Of a stretch of 64,000 bases of DNA, positions 46,033 through 57,363 are shown one piece after another. Each line of letters opens with the position of its first letter. Position 1 is the first letter of the stretch. The stretch is from Mycolicibacterium sp. (GTDB taxonomy: Bacteria > Actinomycetota > Actinomycetes > Mycobacteriales > Mycobacteriaceae). A model generated the notes under the pieces. The model made no database searches. It saw only the letters and a program-made list of their open reading frames with translations, and had not been told where the DNA came from. Made by a program: the position numbers and the translations under genes. Where the stretch lies: positions 37,943-101,942 of the forward strand of contig NZ_JAEMSG010000001.1 in NCBI RefSeq assembly GCF_016462945.1, given 5' to 3'.

Positions 46033-47273
46033 CGGGTGTTCGTCAGGTGGCCGTCGCGATTGTCGGCGGCGGTCCGGCCGGGCTGACTGCGGCGGCGACT
46101 CTCGCGCCCGTGGTGGATGGCGAGGTACTGGTCATCGAACGAGAGACGCACACCGGCGGGATTCCCTGCTACAGCGATCACCTCGGCTACGGCATCCGCG
46201 ATCTACGACGTTTCATATCCGGGCCGGCGTACGCACGGCGATTATCGGAGGTGGCCCGAGACGCGGGTGCGGTGTTGACCACCGAGGCCATGGTGACCGG
46301 GTGGGCCGGCCCACACCGCCTGGCAGTCACCTCGCCGGCCGGCCGCCAGATCGTGGAAGCCGATGCCGTTGTTCTGGCCACCGGCGCACGAGAACGGCCC
46401 CGCGCGGCCCGGCTGATCCCCGGTGACCGACCGGACGGGGTCTACACCACCGGGGCACTCCAGCAGATGGTGCATCGCCACCGCCGTCCGGTGGGCACCC
46501 GGGCATTGATCGTCGGCGCCGAACTCGTCAGCTGGTCGGCGGTCCTGACCTTGCGCGAGGCCGGTTGCACGCCCGTGGCCATGACCACCGTCTATCCCCA
46601 CTCCGAGGCCTATACCGCATTCCGGATCCCCGGGCAGCTTCTGATCCGCGGACCGGTGTTGGGCCGTACCCGCATGGTGAGCATCACCGGCTCCGATCGC
46701 GTCGAGTCGGCGGTGGTCGAGCACCTCGACACCGGCCGACGGACCACGATCGACTGTGACACCGTCGTCTTCACCGGCGATTGGATTCCCGATCACGAAC
46801 TCGCCCGCTCCGGTGAGCTTCAGATGGATCCGGCAACCCGGGGTCCGGTCGTCGATGCCGGCCTGCGCACCAGCCGGCCGGGCGTGTTCGCGGTGGGTAA
46901 CCTGCTGCATCCGGTGGACACCGCCGCCGGCGCGGCGCTGGATGGCCGGCACGTGGGCCCAGCCGTCCAGTCATGGCTGAAGGATCGCCGGTACAACGCC
47001 GCCGGCATCAGGCTGCGGACTGATGCTCCGTTGCGCTGGGTGACCCCGCAACTGATACCCGCGGACGGCCACGGTTCCGCACGGGGAGATCTCCGGTTCT
47101 GGCTCGACGAGTATGTGCGGATGCCGAAACTTCTTGCGGTCCAGAATAACCGCGTCATCGGCTCGACCCGCACCCTCTGGCCGGCCGCACCCGGACGCAT
47201 CTACCGCGCGCCGTGGACGCTGGTATCCGGCGCCGACCCCGCCGGTGGCGAGGTCACCATCTCACTGCGCTAG
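46029..47273 (+). CDS. FAD/NAD-linked oxidoreductase subunit (COG0446-like partner)
   Basis: A 414-residue pyridine nucleotide-disulfide-type flavoprotein without a redox CxxC. FAD binding is shown by VAIVGGGPAGLTAAATLAP and the second motif FAVGNLLHPVDTAA. HTGGIPCYSDHLGYGIRDL is typical of the partner subunit found after glpK and COG0579 in Firmicutes glycerol operons. The NAD-site glycine motif is changed (ALIVGAELVSWSAVLTL instead of GxGxxG), so it may pass electrons to an acceptor other than NAD. The third Firmicutes component (DUF1667, with CxxC motifs) is not present. Confidence 0.75.
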   Translation: MTGVRQVAVAIVGGGPAGLTAAATLAPVVDGEVLVIERETHTGGIPCYSDHLGYGIRDLRRFISGPAYARRLSEVARDAGAVLTTEAMVTGWAGPHRLAVTSPAGRQIVEADAVVLATGARERPRAARLIPGDRPDGVYTTGALQQMVHRHRRPVGTRALIVGAELVSWSAVLTLREAGCTPVAMTTVYPHSEAYTAFRIPGQLLIRGPVLGRTRMVSITGSDRVESAVVEHLDTGRRTTIDCDTVVFTGDWIPDHELARSGELQMDPATRGPVVDAGLRTSRPGVFAVGNLLHPVDTAAGAALDGRHVGPAVQSWLKDRRYNAAGIRLRTDAPLRWVTPQLIPADGHGSARGDLRFWLDEYVRMPKLLAVQNNRVIGSTRTLWPAAPGRIYRAPWTLVSGADPAGGEVTISLR

Positions 47274-47283
47274 GCGGGCCCGG

Positions 47284-48732
47284 TCAGACCGGCAGAAGCT
47301 GATCGATCACGGCCGCAAGCTGCTTGGCGGAGCGGCACTCGTGCATGGTGATGACATCTTCATAGCGCGGGACCGCCGAATCGCCGCTGCCCCAGAGGTG
47401 TCTGGGCTCGGGGTTGAGCCAGTGCGCGTGGCGGCTGGCGGTGACCATATGGGCCAGCACATCGACGGCAGGGCTGCGGTAGTTGGTGCGGCCATCGCCG
47501 AGGATGAGCAGAGAGCTTCGCGGCGACAGCACATTATGGAAGTTCTCGCTGAAGGAGACGAACGCGTTGCCGTAGTCGGAATGCCCATCGCGGGTATACA
47601 CACCGGCTTCACGGGTGATGCGCTGAATGGCGACGGCCAAATCCGCATCCGGCCCGAACAGGTGAGTCACCTCATCGGTGGTGTCGATGAAAGCAAAAAC
47701 CCGAACACGTGAAAACTGCTGGCGCAGCGCATCCACGAGTAGCAGGGTGAAATGGCTGAAACCGGCCACCGATCCCGACACATCGCAGAGCACGACAAGT
47801 TCTGGGCGGGCCGGGCGCGGCTTGCGCAGCACCAGATCAATCGGCACTCCACCGGTCGACATCGACTTGCGCAGTGTCTTGCGCAGGTCGATCGCCCCCG
47901 CCCGGGACCGGCGGCGCCGCGCCGCCAGCCGGGTGGCCAGCATGCGGGCCAACGGGGCCACCACTCGTCGCATCTGACGCAACTGGTCACCGGAGGCACG
48001 CAGAAACTCAACGTTTTCGGCCAGCTGTGGGATGCCGTATGTCTGAACGTGTTCACGGCCCAGCTGTTCAGCGGTGCGGCGCTTGGTCTCGCCCTCCACC
48101 ATTCGGCGGAGTTGCGCGATCTTCTGCGCGGCAAGAGCCTTGGCGATCTGTTGTTGAGTGGGTGACGGGTCGTCACCGTACGGTGCCAGCAACCCGGCCA
48201 GTAGCCGACCCTCGAGCTGATCGAGTCCCATTGCCTTGAGGGCCTGATAGGACGAGTACGACGGACCGCGGCTGGATTGGTAGCGCCCGTGCGCCTCGAC
48301 GATGGCCGCGATCATCGCCACCAGTCGCTCGTCGAGGTCGCCGATATCGGGATTGTCAGCGAGCAGATCCAGCAGCATGGATCGCATTGCCTCGATGTCC
48401 TCCGGCGACAGCGGCGGCGGGTTCTCCGAACCGTCCGCGTCCTCATCAGCCAGGACCGTGCGTCCGCCCAGCGCAGCCGGCCACCACAGATCGAACAGAG
48501 CGTCGTAGGTCTGCCGGTGGTCGGCCCTGCGCAATACCGCGCAGGCCAGCCCTTCGCGCAGTTCCTCACGATCGCCCAGCCCGAGCACGCTCATCACCCG
48601 GCCGGCATCGACGGTTTCCGAGGGTCCCACCGGGATGCCCTGAGTACGAAGCGCTTCGACGAAGCCGACGAGGTGCCCGGGCAGCCCGTGCGGGGCCAGC
48701 GGCTGGGCGGGTCGGGTTCTACGGATGGCCAT
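47284..48732 (-). CDS. VWA-domain protein (CoxE-like, Rv2425c-like)
   Basis: A 482-residue cytoplasmic protein. The C-terminal half is a von Willebrand A domain with the metal site LVVLCDVSGSVAGFSHFTLL shown as CDVSGSVAG, then FIDTTDEVTHLF and GDGRTNYRSP. The N-terminal half is helical and arginine-rich (RLAARRRRSRAG). VWA proteins of this type work with the adjacent MoxR ATPase as a metal-insertion or protein-remodelling chaperone. The client is unknown. Confidence 0.85.
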   Translation of the reverse strand: MAIRRTRPAQPLAPHGLPGHLVGFVEALRTQGIPVGPSETVDAGRVMSVLGLGDREELREGLACAVLRRADHRQTYDALFDLWWPAALGGRTVLADEDADGSENPPPLSPEDIEAMRSMLLDLLADNPDIGDLDERLVAMIAAIVEAHGRYQSSRGPSYSSYQALKAMGLDQLEGRLLAGLLAPYGDDPSPTQQQIAKALAAQKIAQLRRMVEGETKRRTAEQLGREHVQTYGIPQLAENVEFLRASGDQLRQMRRVVAPLARMLATRLAARRRRSRAGAIDLRKTLRKSMSTGGVPIDLVLRKPRPARPELVVLCDVSGSVAGFSHFTLLLVDALRQQFSRVRVFAFIDTTDEVTHLFGPDADLAVAIQRITREAGVYTRDGHSDYGNAFVSFSENFHNVLSPRSSLLILGDGRTNYRSPAVDVLAHMVTASRHAHWLNPEPRHLWGSGDSAVPRYEDVITMHECRSAKQLAAVIDQLLPV

Positions 48733-48743
48733 CGTCGCCGCCG

Positions 48744-49676
48744 TCAGTTCAGCCGGAGCTCGCCGGCGGCGCGCACCTGGTCGGACTGATGCTTGAGCAC
48801 CACCCCCAGCGTCGCGGCGATCGTCGCATCGGTGATGGTGTCCATTCCCAGGGCCAGGATGGTGCGTCCCCAGTCGATGGTCTCTGCCACCGACGGCACC
48901 TTCTTGAGTTGCATCCCGCGCAGCACGCCGATGATCCGGACCAGTTCATCGGCGAGACGCTCGGGAAGTTCCGGTACGCGGGAGAGCAGGATGCGTCGCT
49001 CCAGTTCGGCGTCCGGAAAGTCGATGTGCAGGAACAGGCAGCGGCGTTTGAGTGCCTCGGAGAGTTCACGGGTGGCATTCGACGTCAGCACCACGAACGG
49101 AGTGCGGGTCGCGGTGATGGTGCCCAGTTCCGGAATGGTGACCGCGAAATCGCTCAGCACCTCCAACAGCAGACCCTCGATCTCGATATCGGCCTTGTCG
49201 GTCTCATCGATCAGCAATACGGTGGGCTCGCTACGCCGGATCGCCGTCAGCAGCGGGCGTGACAGCAGAAACTCTTCGCTGAATACATCGGACTTGGTGG
49301 ACTCCCAATCGCCGGCGCCGGACTGGATGCGAAGGATCTGCTTGGCGTGGTTCCACTCATACAGCGCGCGAGCCTCGTCCACTCCCTCGTAACACTGCAG
49401 CCGCACCAGGTCACTTCCGGTGCACTGGGCAACCGCACGCGCCAACTCGGTCTTGCCGACGCCGGCCGGGCCCTCGACGAGCAGTGGCTTGCCCAGTCGG
49501 TCAGCCAGGAAAACCGCTGTGGCGGTGGCGGTATCGGGTAGGTAACCGGTCTCGGCCAGCTTCCGGCCGACATCGTCGATATCAGCGAACAGCGGTGCCG
49601 GGCGTGCCTTCGATTCGGTCAAGTCAGGGTCTCCAGTCTTTTCGGCAGTCTCACGCGGGGCGGGTGTGGCCGTCAC
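48744..49676 (-). CDS. MoxR-family AAA+ ATPase (Rv2426c-like)
   Basis: A 310-residue AAA+ protein with Walker [16 protein letters not shown], Walker [18 protein letters not shown], sensor 1 [19 protein letters not shown] and the following arginine finger region. It is 11 bases before the VWA gene and overlaps the proA end by 26 bases, so proA-moxR-VWA form one unit. MoxR-VWA pairs act together. Confidence 0.9.
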   Translation of the reverse strand: MTATPAPRETAEKTGDPDLTESKARPAPLFADIDDVGRKLAETGYLPDTATATAVFLADRLGKPLLVEGPAGVGKTELARAVAQCTGSDLVRLQCYEGVDEARALYEWNHAKQILRIQSGAGDWESTKSDVFSEEFLLSRPLLTAIRRSEPTVLLIDETDKADIEIEGLLLEVLSDFAVTIPELGTITATRTPFVVLTSNATRELSEALKRRCLFLHIDFPDAELERRILLSRVPELPERLADELVRIIGVLRGMQLKKVPSVAETIDWGRTILALGMDTITDATIAATLGVVLKHQSDQVRAAGELRLN

Positions 49677-50898
49677 CGATGACGATCCACTTGGTCGAGG
49701 TCAATTCGGGCAGACCCATCGGCCCGCGGGCGTGCAATTTCTGGGTGGAGATACCGATCTCGGCCCCGAAGCCGAACTGCTCGCCATCGGTGAATGCGGT
49801 GGACGCGTTCACCATGACCGCCGCCGCATCCACCTGTTCGGTGAAGCGCTGCGCGGCCGCCAGATCGCCGGTGACGATGGCTTCGGTATGACCGGTGCCG
49901 TAGGTATTGATGTGCTCGATCGCGGCATCGATTCCGTCGACGAAGGCCAGTGCGATATCCATCGACAGGAACTCGGTGCGCAGCTGTTCCTCGGATGGGT
50001 TGTCGTGCACGGTGACACCGGCCTGCTGTAGTGCGCTCACCAGTCGCGGGCCGGCCGTATCGGCGATCGCGGAATCGATCAGCAGTGTCTCGGCTGCATT
50101 GCAGACACTCGTCCGACGGGTCTTGGCGTTCAACACGATTCGCTCGGCGACGTCAAGATCGGCGCCGGCATGGACATAGACATGGCAATTCCCGACACCG
50201 GTCTCGATGGTCGGCACCATGGCATCACGCACGACCGCATCGATCAGTCCCGCTCCCCCACGCGGGATCACCACGTCGACAAGTCCGCGGGCCTGGATGA
50301 GATGGATGACGCTTGAGCGGTCAGCACACGGCAGCAACTGCACCGCGTCGGCGGGCAGTCCCTCGTCGCGCAGCGCGTCGCGCAACACCGACACCAGCGC
50401 GGCGTTGGATACCGCCGCCGATGAACTGCCGCGCAGCAGGACCGCATTACCGGATTTCAATGTGAGTCCGAACGCGTCGACGGTCACGTTGGGTCGGCCC
50501 TCGTAGACGATCCCGACCACCCCGAGCGGCACCCGCTGCTGTCGAACCTGCAGTCCGTTGGGCAGGGTGCTACCGCGCAACACCTCCCCGACCGGGTCGG
50601 GCAGGCCTGCGACCTGACGCAGCCCGGCGGCGATCCCGTCGACGCGCTGCGGATTGAGGGCAAGCCGGTCCAGCATCGACTCGGGTGTTCCCGATGCTCG
50701 GGCGTTCGCCAGATCCTCGGCGTTGGCGGCCAGTATCGCCTCGGCGTGTGCCAGCACGGCGTCGGCAGCGGTGTGCAGGGCGCGGTCCTTGTCCGCCGTC
50801 GTCAGTGACGCGAGCGTGCGCGCGGCAACCCGGGCCCGTCGGGCGGCGTCATGCACGGCTTCCCGGGTATCGACGCCCGTTTGGGCCTGCGCAACCAT
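49651..50898 (-). CDS. proA: Gamma-glutamyl phosphate reductase ProA
   Basis: A 415-residue aldehyde-dehydrogenase-fold enzyme for the second step of proline synthesis, acting on the product of ProB (60278-61396). Motifs are [33 protein letters not shown], and the catalytic Cys in [13 protein letters not shown]. The ATG at 50898 matches homologues. It is separated from proB by about 9 kb, as in M. tuberculosis. Confidence 0.96.
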   Translation of the reverse strand: MVAQAQTGVDTREAVHDAARRARVAARTLASLTTADKDRALHTAADAVLAHAEAILAANAEDLANARASGTPESMLDRLALNPQRVDGIAAGLRQVAGLPDPVGEVLRGSTLPNGLQVRQQRVPLGVVGIVYEGRPNVTVDAFGLTLKSGNAVLLRGSSSAAVSNAALVSVLRDALRDEGLPADAVQLLPCADRSSVIHLIQARGLVDVVIPRGGAGLIDAVVRDAMVPTIETGVGNCHVYVHAGADLDVAERIVLNAKTRRTSVCNAAETLLIDSAIADTAGPRLVSALQQAGVTVHDNPSEEQLRTEFLSMDIALAFVDGIDAAIEHINTYGTGHTEAIVTGDLAAAQRFTEQVDAAAVMVNASTAFTDGEQFGFGAEIGISTQKLHARGPMGLPELTSTKWIVIGDGHTRPA

Positions 50899-50952
50899 TA
50901 CCCCAGGGTATCGGTACCCCACCAACCGGAGGGTAGGGGTTAACCTGAGCCG

Positions 50953-51756
50953 GTGGCCCTGACCAGGATCGCCTGCTGCCAGATTGCGCCGGTGATCGGC
51001 GACCTGACCGGCAACACCGAACTCATCGCAACCCAGATCTCTACCGCGGTCGCCGCCGGCGCCCAGGTGATCGTATTACCCGAATTGGCCACGTCCGGGT
51101 ACATGTTCACCGACGCCGACGAGGCCCGCGGGTGCGCACTGGCCGCCGGTGCCCCCGACTTCGGCACCTGGTCGGCCGCGGCCGGCGCCGCGGTGGTGAT
51201 CGGCGGTTTCTGCGAACTCGGCGACGACGGGCGGTTGTACAACAGCGCGGCGGTGGTCGACGCCGACGGATTTGCAGCCCGCTACCGCAAGACTCACCTC
51301 TGGGATCGGGAGAAGCTGATCTTCACCCCGGGCGACGCGCGCCCGCCGGTGCTGGTGACCGCCCATGGCGCGATCGCGGTGATGGTCTGCTACGACCTGG
51401 AATTCGCCGAACTCACCCGCCGCGCGGCCCTCGATGGGGCTGAACTCATCGTCGCGCCGGTGAACTGGCCCCTATTCGATCGACCCGAGGGAGAACGCCC
51501 CGGGGAGGTGATCACCGCGATGTCCACGGCACGCACCAACAAGGTGGCGGTGGCCGTCTGCGATCGAACCGGGACCGAGCGCGGACAGCAGTGGACCGAG
51601 GGGACGTCGATCATCAGTCCCGAGGGCTGGGTGCTGGCCGGGGTCGGCCCGGGCGCCGGTATCGCGATCGCCGATATCGATCTGAGCCTCACCCACGACA
51701 AATCGGTGACCGAGCACGCCGACCTGTTTGCAGATCGGCGCCCGGATCTCTACTAG
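50953..51756 (+). CDS. Nitrilase-superfamily carbon-nitrogen hydrolase
   Basis: A 267-residue amidase. The Glu-Lys-Cys triad is in [22 protein letters not shown] and [12 protein letters not shown]. The short form with one catalytic domain suggests hydrolysis of a small linear amide, but the substrate is unknown. It starts at GTG, 54 bases from divergent proA, and is followed by an amidohydrolase and an amino-acid permease on the same strand, so a peptide- or amide-scavenging pathway is likely. Confidence 0.85.
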   Translation: MALTRIACCQIAPVIGDLTGNTELIATQISTAVAAGAQVIVLPELATSGYMFTDADEARGCALAAGAPDFGTWSAAAGAAVVIGGFCELGDDGRLYNSAAVVDADGFAARYRKTHLWDREKLIFTPGDARPPVLVTAHGAIAVMVCYDLEFAELTRRAALDGAELIVAPVNWPLFDRPEGERPGEVITAMSTARTNKVAVAVCDRTGTERGQQWTEGTSIISPEGWVLAGVGPGAGIAIADIDLSLTHDKSVTEHADLFADRRPDLY

Positions 51757-51786
51757 CGCGGGTCGGGAAATGGCTAGCATCACCTG

Positions 51787-53418
51787 ATGAGTACCCGACA
51801 CACAGCGACGACGCTCTTCACCGGTGGGGTGATCTGGACCGGTAGCGCGGACGTCGACGCCCTACTGGTCGCCGACGGTGTCGTTCGGGCGGTGGGTGAT
51901 CAGGCGCATGCGCTGGCATCGGAAACCCCGTCAGTGGAACAGGTCGACCTCGATGGCGGATTCTTGATGCCGTCCTTCGGCGACGGTCACTCCCACCCGC
52001 TCTACGGCGGTCTGGAAGCAGCCGGCCCGCCGGTGCGCGACTGCGGATCCGTCGACGACATCGTGCTTGCGATAAAACAGTTCGCGGCCGACAACCCCGA
52101 CCAGGACTGGATCGTTGGGGCATCCTATGACGGCAGCCTCGCCCCCGACGGACTCTTCGACTCACGCTGGCTCGACGCCGCGGTGCCGGACCGCCCGGTG
52201 GTGCTGCGAGCCTGGGATTACCACACCATGTGGTGTAACTCAGTGGCCATCGAGCGAGCCGGTATCACTGCCGACACCCCGGACCCGGTGCTCGGTGAGA
52301 TCCCGCATCGCGCCGACGGTTCGGTGCTCGGGACCCTACGTGAGTGGGGCGCAACCGATCTGGTGTCAGCAGTGATGCCGGTCCGCGATGAAAAGACACG
52401 GGTGGCGGCATTGGGTACCGCCGCCGATTACTTCCTGGCCCGCGGCGTCACCTGGGCCCAGGACGCCTGGGTCGAGCCTGGCGACCTGGCGACCTACGTC
52501 GCAGCGGCCCGCGCCGGGGCGCTGCGGATGCGGTTCAACCTCGCGCTGTACGCAGACCCACGGCACTTCGATTCGCAGGTAGAACAATTCGGGGAACAGC
52601 GGCGGCTTGTCGAACAGATCGGCTCACCGCTGTTGACCGCACACACAGTGAAGTTCTTCGCCGACGGTGTCATCGAGAACGAGACCGGAGCGCTGCTGGC
52701 CCCGTACTGTTCCGGACTCCACAGCCACGGTATGCGGACCTGGGAAGGCGATTCGCTGGCTGAGGCAGCGCGCCGCGTGGATGAATTGGGCCTGCAAATC
52801 CACATCCACGCCATCGGTGACGCCGCCATCCGACAGGCACTCGATGCGATCGAATACGCGATCAAGTGCAACCCGCCTCGCGACCGTCGGCCGGTCATCG
52901 CCCACGTCCAGCTTGTCGACGATACCGATCTCAGCCGGTTCGCCGAACTGGGTGTCATCCCCAATATGCAACCGCTGTGGGCGCAGATGGACGCACTCAT
53001 GACGGTGCTCACGGTGCCCCGACTCGGCGTCGAACGCTCCGACCAGCAGTACCGGATGCGTTCCCTGGTCACCTCGGGTGCGCCACTGGCGCTGGGTTCG
53101 GACTGGCCGGTGTCCTCCGGAGCCCCACTGGACGGAATCGCGGTGGCGGCTTCACGGCGCACCGCGGCCGGCGATCCCGAAGGCGGGTGGACACCACATG
53201 AAATCCTTCCGATCGAAGAGACGCTGTCGGCGTACACCGCCGGCGTGGCGTATCAGGGGTTCGCCGAGGGCACTTGGGGAAAGATCGTTACCGGCGCCAG
53301 TGCCGATCTGGTCTGGCTGGACCGCGATCCGCGAAAAACTCCAGCGCTTGACCTGCCCACTGTGACCGTGCGCGCAACCTACCTGCGTGGCCAATCCGCC
53401 TACGCAGCATCCGTATAA
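51787..53418 (+). CDS. Amidohydrolase family 3 protein (YtcJ-like)
   Basis: A 543-residue metal-dependent hydrolase. The metal ligands GHSHP (near residue 68) and IHIHAIGDAAIRQALD, plus the catalytic LALGSDWPVSSGAP, define amidohydrolase family 3. The gene is 30 bases after the nitrilase gene. The substrate cannot be told from sequence; relatives cut N-acyl or cyclic amide bonds. It ends in TAA followed by an 18-bp tandem duplication. Confidence 0.85.
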   Translation: MSTRHTATTLFTGGVIWTGSADVDALLVADGVVRAVGDQAHALASETPSVEQVDLDGGFLMPSFGDGHSHPLYGGLEAAGPPVRDCGSVDDIVLAIKQFAADNPDQDWIVGASYDGSLAPDGLFDSRWLDAAVPDRPVVLRAWDYHTMWCNSVAIERAGITADTPDPVLGEIPHRADGSVLGTLREWGATDLVSAVMPVRDEKTRVAALGTAADYFLARGVTWAQDAWVEPGDLATYVAAARAGALRMRFNLALYADPRHFDSQVEQFGEQRRLVEQIGSPLLTAHTVKFFADGVIENETGALLAPYCSGLHSHGMRTWEGDSLAEAARRVDELGLQIHIHAIGDAAIRQALDAIEYAIKCNPPRDRRPVIAHVQLVDDTDLSRFAELGVIPNMQPLWAQMDALMTVLTVPRLGVERSDQQYRMRSLVTSGAPLALGSDWPVSSGAPLDGIAVAASRRTAAGDPEGGWTPHEILPIEETLSAYTAGVAYQGFAEGTWGKIVTGASADLVWLDRDPRKTPALDLPTVTVRATYLRGQSAYAASV

Positions 53419-53454
53419 GTCGTGACCAACCGAGAAGTCGCGACCAACCGAGAA
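53419..53454. repeat. 18-bp tandem duplication between amidohydrolase and permease genes
   Basis: GTCGTGACCAACCGAGAA is followed directly by GTCGCGACCAACCGAGAA, differing at one base. It fills most of the 47-base gap just before the AGAGGAA ribosome binding site of the permease and looks like a recent local duplication. Confidence 0.9.
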
Positions 53455-53465
53455 GAGGAACGATC

Positions 53466-54830
53466 GTGACCATTCCGGCCCATTCGTCTGCGGACGATGC
53501 ACTGTCCGAGTTGTCCGGCGGCCACCTGCGCCGCGCGTTAGGTCTGTGGTCGCTGGTGCTGTTCGGACTGGTCTACATGGTGCCGCTCACCGTGTTCACC
53601 ACCTACGGCATCGTCACTCAGACCACCGGTGGCCGGCTGCCGGTGGCCTATGTGGTGACCCTGGTCGCGATGGTGTTCACCGCGTATTCCTATGCGCGGA
53701 TGTCGGCCGCCTTCCCGGTGGCCGGGTCGGCATATGCCTACGCGCAGAAGAGTTTCGGCGCACCTATCGGTTTCCTTTCCGGGTGGTCGCTGCTGCTGGA
53801 CTACTTGTTCCTGCCGATGCTCAACTACCTCGTCATCGGCATCTATCTCCAGGCCGCGTTCCCGGCGGTTCCGGCCTGGGTGTTCGTACTGGTCTCGATC
53901 GCCATCGTCACGGTGCTCAATATCGTCGGTATCGTGTCGGTGGACCGCGCCAACTTCCTGATCATCGCCATCCAGGCGATATTCATTGTCACGTTCATCG
54001 TGCTCACCCTGGTGAAGGTGTCCGGGAAGGGCAGTGTCGATCTGATCGCACCACTGACCGGTGATGGAACCGCCGGCGGCTTCGGGGTGATCGCGTCCGG
54101 GGCGGCGATTCTCTGCCTGTCGTTCCTGGGATTCGATGCCGTCTCAACGCTGTCCGAGGAAGCCAAGGATCCGGTTCGGGACGTGCCCCGGGCCATCATC
54201 ATCGCCACCGTCGTATCCGGGGTGATCTTCATCGTCCTGTCCTACCTGTCTCAACTGGTGTACCCGTCCAACCAGTTCGCCAGCGTGGATGCGGGATCAC
54301 TGGAGGTGATGGTGGCAGCCGGCGGGGGGTTCCTGAACACCTTCTTCACCGCCGCCTACGTCGCCGGGGCACTGGGGTCGGCGCTGACCTCGCAGGCCTC
54401 GGTGGCCCGGATTCTCTACGCCATGGGCCGCGACGGCGCACTACCGCGCACGTTGTTCGGAGCGGTCTCAGCACGCTTCAGCACACCGGTGTACGCAATC
54501 CTTGTGGTCAGCGCAATTTCGCTGCTGGCGATCGTGATCGACCTGGCTACCATGGCCTCACTGATCAGCTTCGGCGCCCTGGTGGCGTTCTCGGTGGTGA
54601 ACCTGTCGGTGATGAAGCACTTCTTCATCGACCGGCGCGAGCGCGAGGGCAGCCGGATCGTGACGAATCTGGTGTTGCCGTTGATCGGATTCCTGCTGAC
54701 CGCCTGGCTGTGGACGAGCCTGTCCGGGCAAACCCTGAAATTCGGATTGATCTGGCTGGCAGTCGGATTCGCCTGGCTACTGGTGATCACCCGGGGATTC
54801 CAGCGGCCCACTCCGGTGCTTGAGGCCTGA
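53466..54830 (+). CDS. APC-superfamily amino-acid/polyamine permease
   Basis: A 454-residue protein with about 12 hydrophobic segments. N-terminal APC signatures LWSLVLFGLVYMVPLTVF and AFPVAGSAYAYAQKSFG (segments 1 and 3) and SFLGFDAVSTLSEEAKDP in segment 6 place it near the putrescine/amino-acid PuuP group. It starts at GTG after AGAGGAA. It probably imports the amine- or amide-containing compound handled by the two hydrolases upstream. Confidence 0.88.
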   Translation: MTIPAHSSADDALSELSGGHLRRALGLWSLVLFGLVYMVPLTVFTTYGIVTQTTGGRLPVAYVVTLVAMVFTAYSYARMSAAFPVAGSAYAYAQKSFGAPIGFLSGWSLLLDYLFLPMLNYLVIGIYLQAAFPAVPAWVFVLVSIAIVTVLNIVGIVSVDRANFLIIAIQAIFIVTFIVLTLVKVSGKGSVDLIAPLTGDGTAGGFGVIASGAAILCLSFLGFDAVSTLSEEAKDPVRDVPRAIIIATVVSGVIFIVLSYLSQLVYPSNQFASVDAGSLEVMVAAGGGFLNTFFTAAYVAGALGSALTSQASVARILYAMGRDGALPRTLFGAVSARFSTPVYAILVVSAISLLAIVIDLATMASLISFGALVAFSVVNLSVMKHFFIDRREREGSRIVTNLVLPLIGFLLTAWLWTSLSGQTLKFGLIWLAVGFAWLLVITRGFQRPTPVLEA

Positions 54831-54874
54831 GACCGCCGGTGATCCGGTAATCACCTGAGGTAACGAAGCAGTGA

Positions 54875-57246
<2,372 letters not shown>

Positions 57247-57363
57247 TTCCCGGCAGTCCTTTCGGGCCCTCTTCGAGCGCAGTGGACGGCAGATCGCCAG
57301 CCGCCGCCGGAAATAATAAGCCGGAAGATATCACGGCTTGCAGGGCAGTATTCGATACCCGAA

